64,000 bases of DNA from a virus, in IMG/VR virus record IMGVR_UViG_3300022839_000006, positions 144,231-208,230 of that record, one strand, 5' to 3'. Positions 41,963 to 48,150 of this stretch are shown here, one piece after another; the first letter of the stretch is position 1; each line of letters begins with the position of its first letter. Position numbers and translations under genes: made by a program. Below the pieces are notes generated by a model. That model did not search any database. It saw nothing but the letters and a program-made list of their open reading frames with translations, and was not told the origin of the DNA.

Positions 41963-42343
41963 ATGAAAATCGAACTCACGTCCGATTTTGATACAAACGT
42001 TGTTGAGAGGTTTGTCACCTTTTTGTGTTCAGAATTGGACATTGTACCACGAGAGCTGACGATCGCAACATATCGCATGTCTGATGCTGTAGGGATGTGC
42101 ATTGATACGTCTCCAGACGAGTTTATCATTCTTGTTAATGAGGAAGAGAGACAACCGATTGACATTTTTGTCACAATTGCTCATGAGATGGTTCACGTGA
42201 AGCAGTACATGAAAGAGAATCTGGGGTGGTTTCTCGACAACCGATCTGATATTCCTTACATGAAACGGTGGTGGGAGGTGGAGGCTTACAAAGACTCTGT
42301 CACGTTGGTTGAAAAGTTTATACACACCATCCAAAAAAATTAA
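41963..42343 (+). CDS. SprT-like HExxH metalloprotein, second copy
   Basis: 126 aa; IAHEMVHVKQYMKENLGW near residue 72 carries HExxH, and WWEVEAYKDSV can give the third ligand. Related in layout to the 39709 protein but diverged. Followed directly by a strong terminator. Confidence 0.72.
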   Translation: MKIELTSDFDTNVVERFVTFLCSELDIVPRELTIATYRMSDAVGMCIDTSPDEFIILVNEEERQPIDIFVTIAHEMVHVKQYMKENLGWFLDNRSDIPYMKRWWEVEAYKDSVTLVEKFIHTIQKN

Positions 42344-42350
42344 ATTGAAA

Positions 42351-42385
42351 AATTCCAAGTTTATTTGTCGAACTTGGAATTTTTG
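42351..42385 (+). terminator. Rho-independent-type terminator
   Basis: AATTCCAAGTT, 9-nt loop, complement, then TTTTG; starts 8 bp after the stop of the HExxH gene. Confidence 0.8.
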
Positions 42386-42386
42386 T

Positions 42387-42394
42387 TATAAATA
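42387..42394 (+). promoter_or_regulatory. Late promoter TATAAATA
   Basis: Perfect late consensus directly after the terminator and 29 bp before the 35-aa ORF. Confidence 0.75.
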
Positions 42395-42422
42395 AGCTTA
42401 TAATTCCATTAGAGAGAAGAAA

Positions 42423-42530
42423 ATGAACATTCTACGAACATCGACATCACTGCAGTATGGGAGACCGAATAGTATCAATTCAGGTCGCATTCCATCCGTG
42501 AGTAATATAGCGAAGGCTGATTTAGAATAA
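42423..42530 (+). CDS. 35-aa late protein ending in a hairpin
   Basis: MNILRTSTSLQYGRPNSINS, ending NIAKADLE. A perfect late promoter precedes it. Its last 16 bases form the ascending arm of a long hairpin. Small and unrecognised; could be a virion peptide. Confidence 0.6.
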   Translation: MNILRTSTSLQYGRPNSINSGRIPSVSNIAKADLE

Positions 42531-42592
42531 TAGAGTTTTTTATAAACATTTTTATTCTAAATCAGCCCTGATATTGTTATCAGGGTTTTTTT
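42515..42592 (+). terminator. Double hairpin terminator
   Basis: First a 16-bp perfect stem (GGCTGATTTAGAATAA, complement at 42551-42566), then CCCTGATA-TTGT-TATCAGGG at 42566-42585 followed by seven T. A strong end to the 28.4-42.5 kb transcription unit. Confidence 0.88.
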
Positions 42593-42599
42593 GTTTTAA

Positions 42600-43087
42600 C
42601 GGTTGATGAAAAGGATCGTTGAGTATACTATGAACACTACGGACATCCAAAAAAAGAAGTTTGAAACAACACTACGACTTGGTATTTTTTAGAAATACCA
42701 ACGCTCTTTAAATCTAACTGTATCCTATGATCTTAGAGAATTTTCTCGATGATAGATTGAAAGCAAAGTTTTTGAATATACACTGTTCAAAAACTTTGCG
42801 TGAGGCAATAATTGGTGCACTGCTCTTCAGATTGTGTGGTGGTTGTTGCCTTCTGCTTTCACCTACATTGTCTCTAATCAACAAACAACGTAACTGAAAA
42901 CAGAAGAACTCGTGGTACTGCATACTGCAGCTAAGTCGCCACACTTGTGGTCGAGCCTACCCCGTTGGTAGACAGTCTCTTTGGCTGTATACGAATAGCA
43001 TGACGCCAGATGTAGCTACCTGGAAGTGGACTATATAGTCAGTGACAATTAAACACGTTCGATTCGTGGTCATGCTCACTTATTTCC
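42600..43087 (+). other. Structured non-coding stretch before the tRNA array
   Basis: No convincing gene beyond a 20-codon ORF at 42630-42692 (MNTTDIQKKKFETTLRLGIF). That ORF ends in a hairpin (TTGGTATTT/AAATACCAA) and could be a leader peptide. A 13-bp hairpin lies at about 42770-42803 (CAAAGTTTTTGAA and complement). The element TGCAGCTAAGTCGCCA at 42926-42941 recurs at 44036. A tRNA-like structure follows at 42997. Confidence 0.6.
42997..43077 (+). other. tRNA-like sequence without encoded CCA
   Basis: AGCATGA pairs perfectly with TCATGCT over seven bp. A D-arm (CCAG/CTGG) and a T-arm with the loop TTCGATT are present. The anticodon region (ACTATATAGT) does not give a standard 5-bp stem, and no CCA follows. 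Either a degenerate tRNA or one needing processing and CCA addition. Confidence 0.5.
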
Positions 43088-43128
43088 TGACGCTTAGCGT
43101 TGACGTGCTAGGCGTCATAGTGTAAAAA
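43088..43128 (+). promoter_or_regulatory. Promoter flanked by an 11-bp inverted repeat
   Basis: TGACGCTTAGC (43088-43098) and GCTAGGCGTCA (43107-43117, 10 of 11 complementary) flank TTGACG (43100-43105). The -10 box TAAAAA is 17 bp later and is weak. The layout is the same as at 34851-34891. Confidence 0.55.
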
Positions 43129-43163
43129 GATGTAGCAATCAAAAAAGGTAAAGGAACTAGACA

Positions 43164-43379
43164 ATGATTCGGAACAAAATTGAAAAACGTGAAATCGTTT
43201 TGGACCTTACAGGGCCTGATGGCAATGCATATGCTCTAATGGGATATGCGAGAGACTTGGCAAAACAACTAGGGTTTGATCATGAGCTGATCATAAATGA
43301 AATGAAAAGTGGTGATTACGATAATCTCGTACTTACCTTTGATAGATACTTCGGACGTATCGTAACTTTGGAGCGTTAA
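43164..43379 (+). CDS. Conserved hypothetical 71-aa phage protein
   Basis: MIRNKIEKREIVLDLTGPDG, then YALMGYARDLAKQLGFDHEL and SGDYDNLVLTFDRYFG. I recall very similar short proteins in many T4-like and other phages; no function is known. AAAGGA lies 7 nt upstream. It overlaps no neighbour; the next gene starts one base after its stop. Confidence 0.72.
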   Translation: MIRNKIEKREIVLDLTGPDGNAYALMGYARDLAKQLGFDHELIINEMKSGDYDNLVLTFDRYFGRIVTLER

Positions 43380-43380
43380 T

Positions 43381-43545
43381 ATGGACGTTTATGAAACTAA
43401 CGGCTTTGCGAATCGCGAAGAATATCTCGACACACTTGCAGAAGAGCATGGCCACATTGCTTTTGAACTTGCAGATCTTCTAGGTCCAACCGAAGACTTC
43501 GATGGGTTGGTCACGTCACTAGAAGATGTTGGTGACATGTGGTGA
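43381..43545 (+). CDS. Hypothetical 54-aa acidic protein
   Basis: MDVYETNGFANREEYLDTLA, helical and acidic, ending LVTSLEDVGDMW. GGAG lies 8 nt upstream inside the previous gene. Short proteins of this type recur beside the previous gene in phages, from memory. Confidence 0.62.
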   Translation: MDVYETNGFANREEYLDTLAEEHGHIAFELADLLGPTEDFDGLVTSLEDVGDMW

Positions 43546-43595
43546 TGTACTTTATTGTCAGTAGCGGAACAACTAAGAAAAATAAAATGTAGTCG

Positions 43596-43624
43596 TTGAC
43601 AAAGCTGTACAAATAAGTTACAAT
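43596..43624 (+). promoter_or_regulatory. Early-type promoter of the tRNA array
   Basis: GTTGACA, 17-bp spacer, TACAAT. It would drive the long untranslated leader and the first tRNAs. Confidence 0.75.
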
Positions 43625-44076
43625 GAACGTATCAGATAATAACACACTCTTTGAAACCAACTACAAACGTTGTTAGGTTGAAAGATGATTAAGTATGGAT
43701 AGTATCCTGTAAACCTTAATTGAAATTCTTTCTGTTCTCTACTGCATGTTAGGTATAGTCTACTTGAAAGGTTCTGATTAGTCATTAGGTTACCAAAGTG
43801 GATTAACCTGATAGGAAGCAATCTTTGGACGTGCAGTGGAAAACAGAATAACGTTTAACAACAAAAAAATTCCAGCCTTGGTTAATGCAATGTCTCAGTT
43901 AAAAGCTGTTGTAAAGTGAAACACTACTTGGTAAACTCCCAGGATAGGTCAGAAAGCCAAAACCAACTTTAGGTCAAATTGCCCAAGTGATAGAATGTAT
44001 TTAAAATTAGTAAATTAAAACACGGTAATGCATTGTGCATCTAAGTCGCCATCCGGTAGAGCCAACCACAACCATT
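43625..44076 (+). other. 450-bp leader with degenerate tRNA-like pieces
   Basis: No gene seen. It contains a hairpin AGGTTA/TAACCT near 43783-43809. Around 43921-43995, CACTACTTGG and CCAAGTG enclose a degenerate D-loop-like GGTAAACTCCCAGGA. A second copy of the element CTAAGTCGCC lies at 44041. It looks like transcribed, decayed or processed tRNA-derived sequence. Confidence 0.5.
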
Positions 44077-44147
44077 CCAATGTAGAAGAACTGGTAAACT
44101 CACCAGACGCGAAAGCACTGTAGGTTCGAGTCCTACCATTGGAGCCA
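44077..44147 (+). other. Leu-type tRNA-like gene lacking an anticodon arm
   Basis: TCCAATG pairs perfectly with CATTGGA, followed by G-CCA. The T-arm GTAGG-TTCGAGT-CCTAC is perfect. The D region (GAAGAACTGGTAAACTC) and the variable region (CGCGAAAGCACTG) are those of a class II tRNA. The roughly 17 nt that should form the anticodon arm are missing between them. Confidence 0.6.
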
Positions 44148-44198
44148 AAATTCAATAATATATATTGACACGAAAAGTTTAACACAGAACATTATATT

Positions 44199-44230
44199 AA
44201 GAAGTAATAATCGTGGTCCTTTCGTCTAAT
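44199..44230 (+). repeat. 32-bp direct repeat, copy 1
   Basis: AAGAAGTAATAATCGTGG and the following 14 bases recur at 45057-45088 with one mismatch. The repeat carries the first 16 or so bases of a tRNA (GGTCCTTTCGTCTAAT). Confidence 0.85.
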
Positions 44231-44237
44231 TAATAAC

Positions 44238-44363
44238 GGACCATTAGCTCAGTTGGTTAGAGCAGCGGACTTTGGACAGAGGATTTTAAGTCCTGTGAAG
44301 TGCGAATCTTCTATGTCAACAGTAATCCGCGTGTCCTAGGTTCGAATCCTAGATGGTTCACCA
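44238..44363 (+). tRNA. tRNA-Gln(TTG) with a 49-nt insert in the anticodon loop
   Basis: Acceptor GGACCAT/ATGGTTC, D-stem GCTC/GAGC, anticodon stem GCGGA/TCCGC, T-loop TTCGAAT and CCA are all present. After CTTTG (positions 32-36) the sequence runs 49 nt (44275-44323) before AA and TCCGC. The insert folds by itself: outer GACA/TGTC and an inner T-arm-like GAAG-TGCGAAT-CTTC. Without the insert the loop is CTTTGAA. The insert lies at the place of archaeal and eukaryotic tRNA introns (36/37 or 37/38). Confidence 0.75.
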
Positions 44364-44412
44364 ATAATTGATGTGGAGGAGGTTGAGATACTTTTTGTCA
44401 ATACCAAATAAC

Positions 44413-44499
44413 GGAAGATGATTTAATCTGGTGATTAAGACTGATTGCTAATCAAATCGTGGAGAAATCCATGGGGTTCAATTCCTCCTTCTTCCGCCA
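44413..44499 (+). tRNA. tRNA-Ser(GCT)
   Basis: Class II tRNA with a long variable arm (TCGTGGAGAAATCCATG), anticodon loop centred on GCT, acceptor GGAAGA/TCTTCC, and G-CCA encoded. Confidence 0.85.
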
Positions 44500-44518
44500 A
44501 TAACAAAGTATATTTTGC

Positions 44519-44641
44519 TCTTGTTTAGCTCAGTTGGTAGAGCGCCTGACTGTGGATACTAAAGGTAAATTGTTCAGTTCGATTCTGAAAGTATCAAAAG
44601 TAATCAGGTTGTCGCAGGTTCGAGCCCTGCAACAAGAGCCA
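44519..44641 (+). tRNA. tRNA-His(GTG) with a 47-nt insert in the anticodon loop
   Basis: Acceptor TCTTGTT/AACAAGA with G73 and CCA; D-stem GCTC/GAGC; anticodon stem CCTGA/TCAGG; T-stem GCAGG/CCTGC. After CTGTG come 47 nt (44555-44601), then AA-TCAGG. The insert starts GATAC, ends GTATC-AAAAGT, and contains a perfect T-arm (TTCAG-TTCGATT-CTGAA). The insert has the same place and plan as in the Gln gene 160 bp upstream. No G-1 is encoded. Confidence 0.75.
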
Positions 44642-44660
44642 AATATACTTGCTAACAAAT

Positions 44661-44735
44661 GGGGTCATAGCTCAGTGGGAGAGCAGTTGCTTTGCAAGCA
44701 TCAGGTCCTCGGTTCAAGTCCGAGTGACTCCACCA
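44661..44735 (+). tRNA. tRNA-Ala(TGC)
   Basis: Complete cloverleaf, acceptor GGGGTCA/TGACTCC, anticodon loop TTTGCAA, CCA encoded. Confidence 0.9.
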
Positions 44736-44745
44736 AATAACAAAT

Positions 44746-44820
44746 GCGGGCATAGCTCAGAGGCAGAGCACTAGGTTTCCAACCTGGGTGTCGGGATTTC
44801 GAAATTCCCTGTCCGCTCCA
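44746..44820 (+). tRNA. tRNA-Gly(TCC), copy 1
   Basis: Acceptor GCGGGCA/TGTCCGC, anticodon loop TTTCCAA, T-CCA encoded. A second TCC tRNA is at 46119. Confidence 0.88.
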
Positions 44821-44828
44821 AACAATGA

Positions 44829-44903
44829 TCACTGTCCGTCTATGGGTTAGGACACTACTGCGGAGTCAGTGGAGAGAAAGGTTCAAATCCTTTACAGTAA
44901 CAA
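44829..44903 (+). other. Degenerate tRNA-like sequence, no CCA
   Basis: TCACTGT nearly pairs with ACAGTAA. D-stem GTC/GAC and T-arm AAAGG-TTCAAAT-CCTTT are good. The anticodon region folds as CACT-ACT-GCGG-AGT-C-AGTG and does not present a 7-nt loop. A shortened copy lies at 47061. Confidence 0.5.
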
Positions 44904-44910
44904 TAAACAA

Positions 44911-44987
44911 GGTTCTGTGGCTCAACTGGATAGAGCAACTCCCTTCGAAGGAGTAGGTTATAGGTTCGAATCCTATCAGAATCACCA
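44911..44987 (+). tRNA. tRNA-Arg(TCG)
   Basis: Acceptor GGTTCTG/CAGAATC, anticodon stem ACTCC/GGAGT with loop CTTCGAA, A-CCA encoded. Confidence 0.9.
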
Positions 44988-45017
44988 ATAAGGCATACGG
45001 GAAAGCAAGAAAGACTG

Positions 45018-45046
45018 TTGACGAGTTCTGTAGTTTGTAGTATATT
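45018..45046 (+). promoter_or_regulatory. Early-type promoter inside the tRNA array
   Basis: AGACTGTTGACGAG, then TATATT with a 17-bp spacer. The segment around the -35 is repeated before 47324 and 48242. Confidence 0.75.
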
Positions 45047-45056
45047 AGTGTTAATA

Positions 45057-45088
45057 AGAAGTTATAATCGTGGTCCTTTCGTCTAATG
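45057..45088 (+). repeat. 32-bp direct repeat, copy 2
   Basis: Second copy of the 44199-44230 repeat (one mismatch), directly downstream of a promoter. Confidence 0.85.
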
Positions 45089-45113
45089 GGTTAAGATCCT
45101 ATCTAATTGATAG
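45072..45113 (+). other. 5' tRNA fragment (D-half plus short hairpin)
   Basis: GGTCCTTTCGTCTAATGG looks like the 5' half of an Asp/Glu-type tRNA, then CTATC-TAATT-GATAG forms a hairpin. No T-arm or 3' acceptor follows. A tRNA remnant or half. Confidence 0.5.
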
Positions 45114-45139
45114 TGTAGTAAAAGTAAGAACATAATCGT

Positions 45140-45216
45140 GGGCCAGTAGCTCAATTGGTTTGAGCAATCCCCTCATAAGGGAGAGGTTGTAGGTTCAAGT
45201 CCTACCTGGCCTACCA
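45140..45216 (+). tRNA. tRNA with CAT anticodon (Ile2 or Met)
   Basis: Acceptor GGGCCAG/CTGGCCT, anticodon loop CTCATAA, A-CCA encoded. CAT is read as Met, or as Ile(AUA) after lysidine modification. The phage TilS-like protein (32123) makes tRNA-Ile2 the likelier identity, as in T4. Confidence 0.85.
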
Positions 45217-45249
45217 TTATGTTCTTACATTAAAATTTAGGAGTTTCTT

Positions 45250-45936
45250 ATGAGTCAAGTTTGGGATGCGCTTGTCGACATTCAAGACAGGTTAGTTCAA
45301 AGATTTGAGTCTAGTGGACATGAGGTGTTTGAAGAAGGCATGACCCAGTTTAACAAACCAAACTGGGTCAACAGAGTGTGGACCAGTGAAAACTACCGTC
45401 GTGCACATGTTGATGTGGTAGATGTTAGAGAGACAAAAGGTCTTTGGATGATGCATTGTTGCATATTCCCACACCTACACAACAACGGTCCTATTTTTGG
45501 TCTTGATGTAATTGCAGGCAAAAATAAAATTACTGGATTTTTCCATGATTATTCTGCGAGTGTAGATGTTGAACATGAAATGATTATCAACTTTGGCGAA
45601 GAAGTTGACAGTTTAGAATGGCGAAAGAAACGCGATCTACCAGATTGGGCAAAAGCTATTTTTAGCCCGCATATGATTGCAGCAGGTAATATAAATATTA
45701 AAGAAGAGATTGATCAGATTGTAGAAGTCAGTTGTAAAAGCATAGACGAATATCTTTTGAGTATAGGAAAAACTAACAACACGTCTGATACAATTTTAGT
45801 GAAAGAAGCGCAAAATCGCTACGCATATTATCAGAAGCAAAACCCCCACACTCCTAAGACAATGGTTAGTTTGGGACTGTCCGAAGAAGATGTGAAGACA
45901 TTCATACAAGAATGTCTTTTTCCAGAAATTAAATAA
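45250..45936 (+). CDS. pcyX: Ferredoxin-dependent bilin reductase (PcyX-like)
   Basis: Reduces biliverdin, probably to phycoerythrobilin, with electrons from ferredoxin. 228 aa: MTQFNKPNWVNRVWTSENYR near residue 31, then the family core HCCIFPHLHNNGPIFGLDVI near 76 with the conserved Asp, and ITGFFHDYSASVD near 98. It is shorter and more diverged than cyanobacterial PcyA and matches the PcyX type described from marine metagenomic phage DNA. It lies within the tRNA array, 33 bp after a tRNA gene, with AGGAG near the ATG. The substrate would come from the heme oxygenase at 59092. Confidence 0.83.
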   Translation: MSQVWDALVDIQDRLVQRFESSGHEVFEEGMTQFNKPNWVNRVWTSENYRRAHVDVVDVRETKGLWMMHCCIFPHLHNNGPIFGLDVIAGKNKITGFFHDYSASVDVEHEMIINFGEEVDSLEWRKKRDLPDWAKAIFSPHMIAAGNINIKEEIDQIVEVSCKSIDEYLLSIGKTNNTSDTILVKEAQNRYAYYQKQNPHTPKTMVSLGLSEEDVKTFIQECLFPEIK

Positions 45937-46016
45937 CACGTTGACGGATACTAATAACTATGCAGGATTTTGGCATCTGAATACAGATGAAATTTGTGGT
46001 AACGGTTCAAAGAATT

Positions 46017-46085
46017 GTAGGAATTCCATCTAATCATACGCGGAGAGTTTGACCTAACTCGTTGATGCGATTAAGGAATTCCTAC
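46017..46085 (+). other. Long RNA hairpin after pcyX
   Basis: GTAGGAATTCC (46017-46027) and GGAATTCCTAC (46075-46085) pair perfectly, with an inner TAATC/GATTA. A structured 69-nt element, not followed by U. The rest of 45937-46118 holds no gene I can see, apart from a TTGACG box at 45945 without a good -10. Confidence 0.6.
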
Positions 46086-46118
46086 CTGCTAGAGAAATTG
46101 GTCCTCTTTAGACAGTTT

Positions 46119-46192
46119 GCGGCATTGGTATAGGGTATGTGCCTTGGTTTTCCAAACCAAAGAGGTGGGTTAAATTCCCACATGCCGCTCCA
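46119..46192 (+). tRNA. tRNA-Gly(TCC), copy 2
   Basis: Acceptor GCGGCAT/ATGCCGC, anticodon stem TTGGT/ACCAA with loop TTTCCAA, T-CCA encoded. The T-loop is TTAAATT. Confidence 0.85.
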
Positions 46193-46304
46193 AACAACAA
46201 CCGAGTCATTTGGCTTTAAACCTGTCGAACATATTATGGACTATCTACCATATATTGCTTGTATGCCTACATGGTAAATTATAGGCGCTATTTTAAACTA
46301 ATAC

Positions 46305-46379
46305 GCTGATGTGGCCGAATGGTAAGGCAACTGATTTGTAATCAGTAGATTGGGAGTTCGATTCTCTCCATCAGCACCA
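46305..46379 (+). tRNA. tRNA-Thr(TGT)
   Basis: Acceptor GCTGATG/CATCAGC, anticodon loop TTTGTAA, A-CCA encoded. The 112 bp before it (46193-46304) hold nothing I recognise. Confidence 0.9.
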
Positions 46380-46423
46380 AAAATTAAGAAACTAATGATG
46401 TGTATTCACATGATAGTAGTAAT

Positions 46424-46498
46424 GCGGGATTAGCTCAATGGTGGAGCAGTGGTGTTACATACCGAAGGTTGTTAGTTCAAGTCTAACATTCCGTACCA
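46424..46498 (+). tRNA. tRNA-Val(TAC)
   Basis: Acceptor GCGGGAT/ATTCCGT with wobble pairs, anticodon loop GTTACAT, A-CCA encoded. The anticodon stem has one mismatch. Confidence 0.82.
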
Positions 46499-46503
46499 AA
46501 CAA

Positions 46504-46568
46504 TGTCGTCTTAGCTCAGGTGGTTACGAACCAGAGTGTCCGGAGTTAGAACTTTCGTGGCAGCACCA
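46504..46568 (+). pseudogene. Degenerate tRNA remnant
   Basis: TGTCGTCTTAGCTCAGGTGG starts as a tRNA, but the anticodon and T-arms are broken within 65 nt. It ends GCA-CCA. Confidence 0.5.
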
Positions 46569-46609
46569 CTATTCAATAAACTCACGTGCGTAAATTAGCG
46601 AGTTTGTTG

Positions 46610-46638
46610 TTGACTATCTGTTCTAGATGTACTAATAT
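46610..46638 (+). promoter_or_regulatory. Early-type promoter
   Basis: GTTGACT, 17-bp spacer, TAATAT, directly before a decayed reading frame. Confidence 0.7.
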
Positions 46639-46866
46639 GAATTATAAACAAATTGAAGATGCTTAGTATGATAATTATCACTGGATACAAGATCTGAAAG
46701 AGAGCATCGGAAAGAAACTGACATACAAGGAAACTTCGTTGTTTGGCAACGAATATAAAGATGGAGAGTTCGTGGGTGCTCACCCCCTGCAGTGACCGGA
46801 CTACCTGGTCGTGAATTCCTTACAACGTTCACAATGGAAAATCGTGTGATTGTTGAGGTAAGCTAA
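46637..46866 (+). pseudogene. Decayed small protein gene
   Basis: From ATG 46637 the frame reads MNYKQIEDA, stop (TAG), YDNYHWIQDLKESIGKKLTY, GNEYKDGEFVGAHPLQ, stop (TGA), PDYLVV. A frame shift then leads to FTMENRVIVEVS and a stop at 46866. The stretches are protein-like and a promoter is present, so this looks like a recently broken gene. Identity unknown. Confidence 0.6.
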
Positions 46867-46879
46867 AAAGAATATATTT

Positions 46880-46964
46880 GGGGCCGTGGTGGAATTGGTA
46901 GACACATCACGTTTAGGTCGTGACGCCGCAAGGTATGAGAGTTCGAGTCTCTCTGGCCCCACCA
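46880..46964 (+). tRNA. tRNA-Leu(TAG)
   Basis: Class II; acceptor GGGGCCG/TGGCCCC, anticodon stem TCACG/CGTGA with loop TTTAGGT, A-CCA encoded. Confidence 0.92.
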
Positions 46965-46969
46965 AATAC

Positions 46970-47056
46970 GGAAGCTTAATGGCACAGGAGTGTCACCCGG
47001 TCTTGAAAACCGGTGGTACCGCAAGGTATGGGGATCAAGACCTCAGGCTTCCGCCA
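46970..47056 (+). tRNA. tRNA-Ser(TGA)
   Basis: Class II; acceptor GGAAGCT/GGCTTCC, anticodon stem CCGGT/ACCGG with loop CTTGAAA, long variable arm, G-CCA encoded. Confidence 0.92.
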
Positions 47057-47060
47057 ATGA

Positions 47061-47100
47061 TCACTGTTCGTCCGTGGGTTCAGACCCTTTGTAGTAATAA
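47061..47100 (+). pseudogene. Shortened copy of the 44829 tRNA-like sequence
   Basis: TGATCACTGTTCGTCCGTGG and TAATAATAAACAAGG match 44826-44911, but the anticodon and T-arm part is deleted. Part of a duplicated block. Confidence 0.6.
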
Positions 47101-47107
47101 TAAACAA

Positions 47108-47180
47108 GGTTCTGTAGCTCAACTGGATAGAGCAAAAGTAAGGGAGTAGGTTATAGGTTCGAATCCTACCTAGCCTACCA
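47108..47180 (+). pseudogene. Chimeric tRNA without an anticodon arm
   Basis: The 5' part (GGTTCTGTAGCTCAACTGG) matches tRNA-Arg(TCG) at 44911. The 3' part (TCCTACCTAGCCTACCATTA) matches the CAT tRNA at 45140 and its flank. Between them AAAAGTAAGGGAGTAGG replaces the anticodon arm. A product of recombination between array members. Confidence 0.65.
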
Positions 47181-47323
47181 TTATGCTCTTAAAGTCAGAG
47201 ACGAAACACAAGTGACGAGTTAACTAACTCTTCTAATTTCCTTGCCAATAAACCACTGTATAGTTGGACCATCTCTCACTAACCACGAATGTGCGTTGTG
47301 TTAAAGTTGTGCGAGAAAGACCG

Positions 47324-47352
47324 TTGACGAGTTGTATGGTTTGTTGTATATG
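47324..47352 (+). promoter_or_regulatory. Early-type promoter
   Basis: GAAAGACCGTTGACGAG, 17-bp spacer, TATATG, 30 bp before the 75-aa gene; near copy of the promoter at 45018. Confidence 0.75.
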
Positions 47353-47381
47353 CAATGTAACAGATGACAAAGGACATTATC

Positions 47382-47609
47382 ATGTTTCTCACACACCAAA
47401 TGACAAAATCAACCCCAATGGCAGAAAATGTGACAGTAAACGGAATTAAAAATTGCGGCTTGAGAGTGGGCGATGTTATCAAATCCAACGATGCTGCTTA
47501 CTTCCGGGTTGAAAGTTTTGTTTTTACTGAGAATATGATTGTAGTGGAGACAATTGACGGAGGACACATGAGGATTTCAGGTTCCAATAAAATTGATCTG
47601 ATATGCTAG
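47382..47609 (+). CDS. Hypothetical 75-aa protein in the tRNA array
   Basis: MFLTHQMTKSTPMAENVTVN, then LRVGDVIKSNDAAYFRVESF and a beta-rich end. AAGGA lies 8 nt upstream of ATG 47382, better than the in-frame ATG at 47364. Unrecognised. Confidence 0.6.
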   Translation: MFLTHQMTKSTPMAENVTVNGIKNCGLRVGDVIKSNDAAYFRVESFVFTENMIVVETIDGGHMRISGSNKIDLIC

Positions 47610-47796
47610 TTAATTAGTTTCAAACAAACACCGCCGCTCACTGGTTTATGTGATGAACTCACAAGGTAAAACTATTATGACTCATGATTTTACTGGACCC
47701 CAATCCGAGTAAATGAGATCGCCGATCAAGGCTCGAATGCTGTAGAGTTCTACAGGCACGCATAACTACAGTACTTTTATCAAGGCAATTTTTGAT

Positions 47797-47873
47797 GGAT
47801 CCTTAGCTCAGTAGGATAGAGCATCGAACTTCTAATTCGAGGGTCCCCAGTTCGAATCTGGGAGGGTCCACCA
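47797..47873 (+). tRNA. tRNA-Arg(TCT)
   Basis: Acceptor GGATCCT/AGGGTCC with one wobble, anticodon stem TCGAA/TTCGA with loop CTTCTAA, A-CCA encoded. The preceding 47610-47796 holds only an 11-codon ORF and nothing else I can name. Confidence 0.9.
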
Positions 47874-48092
47874 CAAATTGCCCTTTACAATTCGCTACGC
47901 GTTAGAACAAGAAGAGCATCTCGTGATTTCGTACGACCCAATATGAGCGAATCTAGCATCAAGGGTTGGCGTGACAAGCAGTCACGCCAACCCTTCTTCA
48001 TGTCTAGAGATCTTATAACTTCAGAGACGACGAGGAAAAGGTTATATCTCTGTGAAAGTGTAGTATGTTAGTTTCATCGAGCATTAGTTTTT

Positions 48093-48150
48093 GGTGCTTC
48101 TGTAGCACAATGGGGACAGTGCTACCGCCTTATGAGCGGTAGGTTGCACC
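48093..48150 (+). other. Ile(TAT)-like tRNA lacking a T-arm
   Basis: GGTGC pairs with GCACC. A 7-bp D-stem (GTAGCAC/GTGCTAC) is followed by anticodon stem ACCGC/GCGGT with loop CTTATGA (TAT, Ile). Where the T-arm and 3' acceptor should be, the sequence passes into an HNH reading frame. Probably a tRNA truncated by a homing-nuclease insertion. Confidence 0.55.

Noticed and set aside
44036-44128. A frame running to TAG at 44128 reads SPSGRANHNHSNVEELVNSP then DAKAL, suggesting a tmRNA tag or protein end
   Set aside because: No start codon, and the same DNA forms a perfect acceptor and T-arm of a tRNA-like gene. Tag-like appearance is probably chance, and no tmRNA domain with pseudoknots was seen.
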